Assembly: GCA_036562495.1 (NCBI GenBank)
Contig: DATCKA010000014.1
Span: forward strand, 1 to 5,821
Origin: Geochorda sp036562495
GTDB lineage: Bacteria; Bacillota; Limnochordia; Limnochordales; Geochordaceae
Length of the DNA stretch: 5,821 bases
Reading direction: 5' to 3'
Shown here: positions 1 to 3,900 of the stretch, in pieces
Layout: each line of letters begins with the position of its first letter
Position numbering within the stretch: the first letter of the stretch is position 1
Notes under the pieces: generated by a model
The model's input: only the letters and a program-made list of their open reading frames with translations
What the model was told of the DNA's origin: nothing
The model's database searches: none
Translations under genes and position numbers: made by a program

Positions 1-12
1 CTCGACGGCCGA

Positions 13-20
13 GGGAGGTG
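13..20 (+). promoter_or_regulatory. Ribosome binding site that fixes a TTG start
   Basis: GGGAGGTG lies 6 bases upstream of TTG at 27-29. No ATG or GTG in the same frame lies near it, so this site decides the rare TTG start of the DUF1428-type gene. A GTG at 23-25 is in another frame that soon hits a stop. Confidence 0.7.
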
Positions 21-26
21 GGGTGA

Positions 27-380
27 TTGTACAGCGTCATCTACATCTTCCGTGTCCCCAAGGCTCAGGTGGGCGCGTTCCTGGAGATCCAGCGACAAGC
101 GGCCAAGATCTACAAAGAATACGGAGCGCTGGATGACACCACCTGGGGGCCTGCAGACCTGGCCGCAAAGTACGGCTGCACGAGCTTCTCCGTCGCTCTG
201 TCGACGACCAGCCAAGAGGTCATCTTCGTGGAGGTCGCGACCTTCAGGGATCGCGGTCATCACGACGAAGTCATGGCCCGGGTGGACAGCGACGAGCGGA
301 TATCCGCGCTTTACCGCCAACTGACGAACCTCATCGACGTTTCCACGGTCGTTCGAGGCGAGTTCGAACAAGCGGTCTGA
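27..380 (+). CDS. DUF1428-type (YbaA-like) small protein
   Basis: This 117-residue protein resembles the DUF1428/YbaA family: small, cytosolic proteins of the dimeric alpha/beta-barrel (EthD/antibiotic monooxygenase-like) fold, whose biochemical role is not established. Visible family traits are the N-terminal strand followed by VPKAQ (residues 10-14), a helix leading to an EYGAL turn (31-35), a TTSQEVIFVEVATF strand (60-73), and a C-terminal MARVDSDERI segment (83-92). The length matches the family norm of roughly 115-120 residues. The start is TTG at 27, chosen for its GGGAGGTG site 6 bases upstream. It is followed by a 77-base gap containing a GC-rich inverted repeat, then the VOC gene, so it may or may not be co-transcribed with that gene. 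Fold assignment is fairly secure; function is unknown. Confidence 0.8.
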   Translation: MYSVIYIFRVPKAQVGAFLEIQRQAAKIYKEYGALDDTTWGPADLAAKYGCTSFSVALSTTSQEVIFVEVATFRDRGHHDEVMARVDSDERISALYRQLTNLIDVSTVVRGEFEQAV

Positions 381-422
381 CCTCGGTCGCATCTCATGGT
401 GAGCGGCCAGGAGGACGACGAG

Positions 423-440
423 CCCGGCCCACGGGCCGGG
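423..440 (+). repeat. GC-rich perfect inverted repeat between the DUF1428 and VOC genes
   Basis: CCCGGCCC (423-430) and GGGCCGGG (433-440) are perfect reverse complements separated by 2 bases. In RNA this would fold as a 6-7 bp all-G/C stem with a small loop. It lies 43 bases after the DUF1428 stop and just ahead of the VOC ribosome binding site (444-451). There is no T run after it, so it is not a classic terminator. It could be a weak terminator, a processing site or an attenuating hairpin. Confidence 0.45.
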
Positions 441-457
441 GAGAAGGGGGGAGCCCC

Positions 458-892
458 ATGCGCGACGTGTACCCTGTGATCACCGTGCGAGACGTGCTGG
501 CAACGCTGCGCTTTTACACCGAGGTGCTGGGGTTCGAGGAGTGGTTTCGCTGGGGGGACGACCCGGCGCGGCCGCTGTCGGCCGGGCTGATGCATGGACA
601 GGCCCGCCTCATCTGTGACGCAGCGCCCGCGGGAGGATTACCGGCTCGCGCAGGCGAGGGCGTCGAGCTCTACTTCGACGTGGGCGAGATGGACATCGAC
701 GGGTACTACGCCCGGGTGGCGGGGCGGGGGGCACGGATCGTGGAGCCGCCAACGGACAAGCCATGGGGGGACCGGGTCTTTCGGGTCGAGGATCCCGACG
801 GTTACGTGCTCGCCTTCGCCCGAACCCTGACGAGCTCTGGTGGCGAGCCGCCCGAGGGTGGGAACCCCGGCGAAGAAGGGGCCGGGTCGTGA
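458..892 (+). CDS. VOC family protein (glyoxalase/bleomycin-resistance fold)
   Basis: A 144-residue vicinal-oxygen-chelate fold protein. The two beta-alpha-beta-beta-beta modules are visible: module 1 starts at YPVITVRD (5-12) and continues with RFYTEVLGFEEWF (18-30); module 2 starts at GVELYFDV (68-75) and ends in the hallmark GDRVFRVEDPDGYVLAFA (104-121). The usual metal ligands look absent: the first strand has YP where metal enzymes often have His, and the last strand reads VLAF where they have Glu before the Phe. That is closer to the non-catalytic, ligand-sequestering bleomycin-resistance type, though the substrate is unknown. Residues 124-144 are a Gly/Pro/Glu-rich tail outside the fold. 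AAGGGGGG at 444-451 sits 6 bases before the ATG. The stop overlaps the next start (GTGA), so it is translationally coupled to the SRPBCC gene. Confidence 0.85.
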   Translation: MRDVYPVITVRDVLATLRFYTEVLGFEEWFRWGDDPARPLSAGLMHGQARLICDAAPAGGLPARAGEGVELYFDVGEMDIDGYYARVAGRGARIVEPPTDKPWGDRVFRVEDPDGYVLAFARTLTSSGGEPPEGGNPGEEGAGS

Positions 893-1383
893 CGACGCGC
901 GAGATCCGCCGCTGGGTGCTCATCGGGGCGCCCAGGGAGCGGGTCTGGCCGCGGGTTGGCCGGCCGGAAGGGCTCGAGCGGTGGTGGTGCCCGCCGCCGA
1001 CGGTACGCCTCTTCTTCGAGCCGCGGCCGGGCAGCCGCTTCGTGGAGCTCTACGACGACGGCACTCGCTCCTATCGAGTCGAAGGGGTCGTGGAGGAGTG
1101 CCTGCCGCTCCGACGCCTGGTCATCCGTCGGCGCACGCCGGGCTCGGCTTCGCCGGCTGACCGGATCGCGATCGTGCTAAACGCCAGGCGCCACGAGACA
1201 TGCGTCACGGTGGTGCACCGGTTCGAGCGGGTGCCGGATCGGCGGTGGCCCGAGCTGGAGCGGTTCTTCGGGCCTCCCTGGGCGGAGTCGCTGGCATCGC
1301 TGAAGGCCCTGGTTGCGGACGGGGCAGCGGGCGAGCCGCCCACTGGCTGGCGCAGCGCGGCGAGCCAACAAAGGGGGCGATAG
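889..1383 (+). CDS. SRPBCC/AHSA1 (Aha1 C-terminal-like) domain protein
   Basis: A 164-residue protein of the SRPBCC helix-grip superfamily, the AHSA1/START-like branch, which forms a deep hydrophobic ligand pocket. Seen: an N-terminal strand followed by APRERVW (14-20), then EGLERWW (27-33), a GSRFVEL strand (48-54), a TRSYRVEGVVEE strand (59-70), a TCVTVVHRF strand (104-112) and the C-terminal helix WAESLASLKALV (131-142), all in family order. The last 20 residues are a disordered-looking tail. The start is GTG at 889, overlapping the VOC stop by 4 bases, with GAAGAAGGGG just upstream; an in-frame ATG at 763 lies inside the VOC gene and would add unrelated residues. VOC and SRPBCC proteins are commonly paired in bacterial operons, but the ligand or reaction cannot be read from the sequence. 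Confidence 0.82.
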   Translation: MTTREIRRWVLIGAPRERVWPRVGRPEGLERWWCPPPTVRLFFEPRPGSRFVELYDDGTRSYRVEGVVEECLPLRRLVIRRRTPGSASPADRIAIVLNARRHETCVTVVHRFERVPDRRWPELERFFGPPWAESLASLKALVADGAAGEPPTGWRSAASQQRGR

Positions 1384-1384
1384 G

Positions 1385-1657
1385 GTGATCACGGTTCGCC
1401 GTGAGAAGCCGGAGGACGCTCCAGCCGTCCGCGAGGTCAATCGTCTGGCCTTCGGAAGGGACGAGGAGGCGGAACTCGTCGACGCCGTCCGGGATACCCC
1501 CGGTGTCATCTCCATTGAGGCCTGGCGCTTTGGACGGGATAAGCGGCCGGGTCCGCTACCTGCCTCAATTCACCAGGTCGTAGCCATACCGATACGGGCC
1601 AGGTCTAAGGCACCCGGTGGCAGCCACTGCCACGCCCCGGCTGGCCGCCCGGGGTGA
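1385..1657 (+). pseudogene. Truncated, probably frameshifted GNAT N-acetyltransferase
   Basis: A GTG start one base after the SRPBCC stop, with AAGGGGG at 1371-1377, opens a reading frame whose first 45 or so residues look like a GNAT (YhbS-like) acetyltransferase: VITVRREKPEDAPAV, then VNRLAFG (18-24), then EAELVDAVRD (28-37). Intact members are about 160 residues long and continue into the strand pair 'V..DG.IVGHV.F.P' and the acetyl-CoA loop (Q/RxxGxG/A). Here the frame runs on to 1657 with no such match. In the frame one base on (codons starting at positions divisible by 3), about 1527-1565 reads ALDGISGRVRYLP, close to the expected strand, and then stops at 1581-1583. The likely history is a frameshift near 1510-1530 plus loss of the C-terminal two thirds. 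The acetyl-CoA motif is missing in every frame. A short expressed protein remains possible. Confidence 0.65.
1617..1633 (+). repeat. Small inverted repeat inside the GNAT remnant
   Basis: GTGGCAG (1617-1623) and CTGCCAC (1627-1633) are perfect reverse complements around a 3-base loop. The hairpin sits 12 bases before the larger terminator-like hairpin at 1646-1683, in a stretch where GNAT homology has ended. It may assist termination or be incidental. Confidence 0.4.
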
Positions 1658-1683
1658 GCGGAGCTGACCGCTCACCCCGGGTG
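1646..1683. terminator. Long bidirectional terminator-like hairpin
   Basis: CCCGGGGTGAGCGG (1648-1661) and CCGCTCACCCCGGG (1668-1681) are perfect 14-base reverse complements around the loop AGCTGA. In plus-strand RNA, a G-U and a C-G pair extend the stem to 16. It lies between the left operon and the convergent cyclase gene, where a shared terminator is expected. Neither strand has a T run after the stem, so it resembles the U-tract-less hairpins described for some high-GC bacteria rather than a textbook rho-independent terminator. Confidence 0.7.
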
Positions 1684-1701
1684 CGTCCGACTCTAGCGGG
1701 A

Positions 1702-1735
1702 GCCAGGGGCCGATGGGGGGGCCAGGGGTCGATGG
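1702..1735 (+). repeat. Short tandem direct repeat, two copies
   Basis: GCCAGGGGCCGATGG (1702-1716) recurs as GCCAGGGGTCGATGG (1721-1735), a 15-base unit with one mismatch and a 19-base period. It lies between the terminator-like hairpin and the cyclase stop codon, outside any convincing gene. It probably reflects a local slippage duplication. Confidence 0.55.
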
Positions 1736-1743
1736 CCCGGCCC

Positions 1744-2589
1744 TCACCAGACCGCCAGGACGCGGCAGGGGCCGCCCGATGCGCCGCGCACCCGCGGTGC
1801 CCCTACGATGACCGTGGCTCCCGACGGGGGGACCTGGGCCAGGTTCGCCAGATTCTCGAGCCCGTACCGGTTGGCTCCCAGCACCGTCAGGTGCACGTCG
1901 AAACTCGTCGAGGCCCCGATGTCCAGGCTGAGGGTGTCGACCCCGATGCCCACCACGTCTCGCTCGTGGATCAGCCACTGAGCTGCATCCGGGCTGAAGC
2001 CGGGGAAGTGCATGGTGCCGCTGGGGTCGGCGTTGCGGTACGCGTCGGCGTCGCCCACCCGGGACTCCCACCCCGAGTGCATGCAGACGAGGGCGCCGTC
2101 GGGGATGCGACCGTATCGGGCCTCCCACGCCATCAGGTCGTCCACCGTCACCCAGGCGTCAGGGTCGCGAGCAGCTCGCTCGTGGATGTGGACCACCACC
2201 AGGGGAGCGATAAGCCGCTGAGGGGGCACCTGATCGACGCTCCACGCGTCCTGCCGGTCGACGAAATGGGCGGGCGCGTCGAAGTGGGTGCCGGTGTGCT
2301 CGCCCAGATCCCATCGGTTGGCGTAGAAGCCGTGCCGCTGCACGTCGTAGAGGTTGGTTATCCGCATGGGCTCGAAGGAGGGGAAGACCGGGAAGGCCGG
2401 GTCCAGGACGTGGGTCAGGTCGACCACATGCTGCGGCGAGAAAGGCCGGGAGCGGGCCGCAGTCGACGCCTGCACAGGGGACCGGGACGAGGCCAACAGG
2501 GTGGCTGCCATCGCCCCTGCGGCCGCTCCCAGCAGCTCCCGACGGCTCAGGCGGGACGCCACGTGCTCGACGACCGATGGTGCGCACAT
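1744..2589 (-). CDS. Tat-exported cyclase-family (kynurenine formamidase-like) hydrolase
   Basis: A 281-residue protein of the cyclase/kynurenine formamidase-like family (PF04199), metal-dependent hydrolases acting on amide or lactam-type bonds. The metal motif HxGTHxDxPxHF is intact at His98-Phe109 (His98, His102, Asp104, His108). A second conserved block, GIGVDTLSLD (214-223), and the C-terminal strand ATVIVGAPRV (258-267) also fit. The N-terminus carries a twin-arginine signal: SRRELL (15-20), a hydrophobic run LLGAAAGAMAATLLA (19-33) and a possible cleavage after VQA (39-41), so the mature enzyme is probably extracytoplasmic. This separates it from cytosolic KynB, and no kyn genes are nearby, so the substrate is open. 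The ATG at 2589 has GGAGGTGG 6 bases upstream (2596-2603). It is divergent from the methyltransferase and converges on the left operon. Confidence 0.9.
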   Translation of the reverse strand: MCAPSVVEHVASRLSRRELLGAAAGAMAATLLASSRSPVQASTAARSRPFSPQHVVDLTHVLDPAFPVFPSFEPMRITNLYDVQRHGFYANRWDLGEHTGTHFDAPAHFVDRQDAWSVDQVPPQRLIAPLVVVHIHERAARDPDAWVTVDDLMAWEARYGRIPDGALVCMHSGWESRVGDADAYRNADPSGTMHFPGFSPDAAQWLIHERDVVGIGVDTLSLDIGASTSFDVHLTVLGANRYGLENLANLAQVPPSGATVIVGAPRVRGASGGPCRVLAVW

Positions 2590-2644
2590 GCCGATCCACC
2601 TCCATCACCAGGGACACTTACCGTGATACTCCAGCAGGAGGGGC

Positions 2645-2664
2645 GGCACCGTCAATACGGTGCC
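2645..2664. promoter_or_regulatory. Perfect 8-bp inverted repeat upstream of the cyclase gene (candidate operator)
   Basis: GGCACCGT (2645-2652) and ACGGTGCC (2657-2664) are perfect reverse complements around CAAT. On the minus strand the repeat contains TTGACG (2655-2650), a plausible -35 box for the cyclase; the best -10 I can offer is AGTATC (2630-2625), with a long 19-base spacer and a weak match. The site is 56 bases from the cyclase start. It could be a repressor operator or an RNA hairpin in the leader. Confidence 0.45.
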
Positions 2665-2672
2665 AAGTGGCG

Positions 2673-2783
2673 TTATGAGCGCAAGTAGGCGTCTCGGGCC
2701 TGATGGGCGCGGCCCAGCACGTGGTCCACGGGCTCCGGCCTTCTCTTCTTGCCGGGATCCATTGACACGGGGTCCCCGGTCAT
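2673..2783 (-). CDS. Possible small ORF (29 or 36 residues), unrecognised
   Basis: On the minus strand an ORF runs from ATG at 2783 (36 residues) or an in-frame ATG at 2762 (29 residues) to TAA at 2673-2675. The short form reads MDPGKKRRPEPVDHV, then LGRAHQARDAYLRS. It is basic, its third codon positions are mostly G or C like the flanking genes, and the C-terminal half could form an amphipathic helix. Neither start has a good ribosome binding site, and the ORF overlaps the plus-strand promoter elements at 2762-2782. It could be a leader peptide for the cyclase, a small protein, a remnant of a lost gene, or chance. I recognise no family. Confidence 0.22.
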   Translation of the reverse strand: MTGDPVSMDPGKKRRPEPVDHVLGRAHQARDAYLRS

Positions 2784-2792
2784 GGCTATTAT
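2762..2792 (+). promoter_or_regulatory. Sigma-70-type promoter for the methyltransferase
   Basis: A perfect TTGACA (2762-2767) is followed by TATTAT (2787-2792), a 5/6 match to the -10 consensus. The spacer is 19 bases, two longer than ideal. Transcription would start near 2799-2800, leaving a leader of about 35 bases before the GTG at 2835. The long spacer, with a dyad inside it, suggests an activator-dependent promoter of the kind bent by MerR-type regulators, but no such gene is present in the window. Confidence 0.55.
2763..2782. promoter_or_regulatory. Dyad within the methyltransferase promoter (candidate operator)
   Basis: TGAC-A-CGGGG-T-CCCCG-GTCA is symmetric apart from one extra A in the left arm. 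It covers the end of the -35 box and most of the 19-base spacer, the position expected for a regulator binding site. The regulator is unknown. The half-site TTGAC is shared with the dyads at 3810 and 3848, so the local ArsR protein is one candidate, but the rest of the site differs. Confidence 0.4.
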
Positions 2793-2834
2793 GTTGATGC
2801 GTTTAAACCCGTAGGCCTATTAGGGGGGTCTCCG

Positions 2835-3515
2835 GTGCCCCGCATGGTCGACGCCCTTCGGCTGAGCGGCGACGAGGTCCGGCGAATCTACGACCGCCGG
2901 AGCCGCCACTACGCTCGAACCGTTGGACGGCTAGAGCGACGTGCCCACCTGCGCGCCCTCGAGCTGGCCCGGATCTCGCCCGACGACAAGGTGCTCGAGG
3001 TGGCGGTCGGTCCGGGCACCACGTTGGTGGAGATCCTCGCGAAAGTCGACGGCGCCAACGTGGTCCACGGCGTCGACATCTCGTCGGGCATGCTGCGACA
3101 GGCAGCCAGGACGGCGGCTGCCGCCGGCTACCAGAACTTCGAGCTGCGACAGGCGGATGCCCGTCAATTGCCCTATCCGGACCAAAGCTTCGACCTCGTC
3201 TACAACGGATACATGCTCGACCTGATGAGCCTGGGGGACATCCGGGCCGTGTTGGCAGAGTTCCACCGGGTCCTGCGTCCGGGAGGGCGGCTGGTGCTGG
3301 TCCACATGAGCAAGCGGGACCCGGAGCGGATCACGTGGTTCGAGCGCATCTACGAGGCGCTGCCGGAGCGCCTGGTGCCACGGGTTCTGGGCCTGTGCCG
3401 GCCGGTCGCGGTCGAGCCCTACGTGCGACAGGCCGGGTTTGTCGCCGTACGGCGGGAGTTCGTCGGCGGGCTGATGCCCTCCGAGATCATAACCGCCCAT
3501 CGTTCGAGTCCATAG
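2835..3515 (+). CDS. Class I SAM-dependent methyltransferase (UbiE/Methyltransf_11-like)
   Basis: A 226-residue Rossmann-fold methyltransferase, probably cytosolic. Seen: a helical N-terminus with YDRRSRHYARTVG (19-31), motif I VLEVAVGPGTT (53-63) for SAM binding, an acidic residue at the end of strand 2 (GVDIS, Asp81), ADARQLPYPDQSFDLVYN (107-124) covering the adenine-contacting Asp and strand 4, and LRPGGRLVLV (147-156) after the strand-5 helix. This order and length fit UbiE/COQ5-like small-molecule methyltransferases. The acceptor cannot be inferred: no menaquinone genes are adjacent, and the cysteines expected in an arsenite methyltransferase (ArsM) are absent. GTG at 2835 is chosen because AGGGGGG (2822-2828) lies 6 bases upstream; the ATG at 2844 is too far. 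The last 29 bases overlap the 3' end of the convergent arsR-type gene. Confidence 0.88.
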   Translation: MPRMVDALRLSGDEVRRIYDRRSRHYARTVGRLERRAHLRALELARISPDDKVLEVAVGPGTTLVEILAKVDGANVVHGVDISSGMLRQAARTAAAAGYQNFELRQADARQLPYPDQSFDLVYNGYMLDLMSLGDIRAVLAEFHRVLRPGGRLVLVHMSKRDPERITWFERIYEALPERLVPRVLGLCRPVAVEPYVRQAGFVAVRREFVGGLMPSEIITAHRSSP

Positions 3516-3795
3516 GGCAGCAGCTTTCGATGGCGTCGGCCAGCGAGCGCAGCGCGTCGACGGCGCGGTGCCGGTTGAGCCGGTAGTAGACCTCCTTACC
3601 CCGTTTCTCGCCGGTGAGCACACCGGCATCCTTCAAGACCTTGAGGTGATGAGAGATGGCCGGACGGCTGAGCTTGAACTGGGAGGTGATGTCGGTGACG
3701 TTCATCGGGCCGCGGCTGCCCACCAGGAAGACCAGTTGCATCCGAATGGGGTCCCCAACCGCCTGCAGCATCCGCATCAGGTCCTGGCCGGTCAT
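3487..3795 (-). CDS. ArsR/SmtB-family transcriptional repressor
   Basis: A 102-residue winged-helix regulator. Seen: the N-terminal dimer helix with LQAVGDPIRMQLVFLV (10-25), the recognition helix LSRPAISHHLKVLKDAGVL (42-60), and the beta-wing GEKRGKEVYYRL (62-73), followed by a C-terminal dimer helix. The classic ELCVCDL metal site in helix 3 is absent (here MNVTDITSQF). A Cys-Cys pair at 92-93, near the C-terminus, is the only cysteine-rich spot. The ATG at 3795 has GAGGGG 6 bases upstream; a GTG at 3846 has no ribosome binding site. It is divergent from the ABC exporter and is its likely regulator, with candidate operators in the gap. The 3' end overlaps the methyltransferase by 29 bases. 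Family assignment is firm; the inducer is unknown. Confidence 0.9.
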   Translation of the reverse strand: MTGQDLMRMLQAVGDPIRMQLVFLVGSRGPMNVTDITSQFKLSRPAISHHLKVLKDAGVLTGEKRGKEVYYRLNRHRAVDALRSLADAIESCCPMDSNDGRL

Positions 3796-3809
3796 CGAGA
3801 GCCCCTCGC

Positions 3810-3824
3810 CTTGACGCGTCCAAG
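3810..3824. promoter_or_regulatory. Imperfect dyad with a CTTGAC half-site, proximal to arsR
   Basis: CTTGACGCGTCCAAG has a perfect 8-base core palindrome, GACGCGTC (3813-3820), flanked by CTT and CAAG, so the arms match with one bulged base. It falls in the expected leader of the arsR-type gene, just downstream of its predicted start of transcription. Its centre is about 40 bases from the second dyad, close to four helical turns. Confidence 0.45.
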
Positions 3825-3836
3825 TGTTTCGACGTG

Positions 3837-3866
3837 AGGGTAGCACGCTTGACGCCGCCGGGTCAA
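3837..3866 (-). promoter_or_regulatory. Promoter for the arsR-type gene
   Basis: Read on the minus strand, TTGACC (3866-3861) and TACCCT (3842-3837) are spaced by 18 bases. The -10 keeps only the T-A-n-n-n-T positions, typical of high-GC genomes. Transcription would begin near 3830, giving a leader of about 35 bases. The -35 box lies inside the inverted repeat at 3848-3867, which suggests autoregulation. Confidence 0.5.
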
Positions 3867-3867
3867 G
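3848..3867. promoter_or_regulatory. CTTGAC-N8-GTCAAG inverted repeat (candidate ArsR operator)
   Basis: CTTGAC (3848-3853) and GTCAAG (3862-3867) are perfect 6-base reverse complements separated by 8 bases, for a 20-base footprint suited to a winged-helix dimer. The site covers the arsR-type -35 box and lies 34 bases upstream of the exporter GTG start. ArsR-family proteins normally bind such dyads in their own promoter, so binding here could control both divergent units. Confidence 0.55.
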
Positions 3868-3900
3868 GCGCCCGGCCTTCGACGGACAGGAGGTGCGACT

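Noticed and set aside
763..888. N-terminal extension of the SRPBCC gene to an upstream ATG
   Set aside because: It would overlap most of the VOC C-terminus, and the added residues are Arg/Gly-rich and non-homologous; the GTG at 889 has a good site and a 4-base stop overlap.
1654..2688. A 344-codon open frame on the plus strand
   Set aside because: It is antisense to the cyclase gene, which has a complete family match, Tat signal and ribosome binding site. The plus-strand product shows no recognisable domain; long open shadows are common in high-GC DNA.
2794..2823. Second promoter, TTGATG with TATTAG, for the methyltransferase
   Set aside because: Transcription would start near 2830, downstream of the ribosome binding site, so the transcript could not use it.
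2835..3515. Arsenite methyltransferase (ArsM) reading, given the nearby ArsR
   Set aside because: ArsM needs several conserved cysteines; this protein has only one, and its motifs fit a generic UbiE-like methyltransferase.
3811..3840. Plus-strand promoter for the exporter (TTGACG with TGAGGG)
   Set aside because: The -10 is too poor to call. The exporter promoter must lie in 3796-3890, but I cannot place it.
3796..3846. Upstream GTG start for the ArsR protein
   Set aside because: It has no ribosome binding site and would run through the predicted promoter and operator; the ATG at 3795 gives the normal family length.
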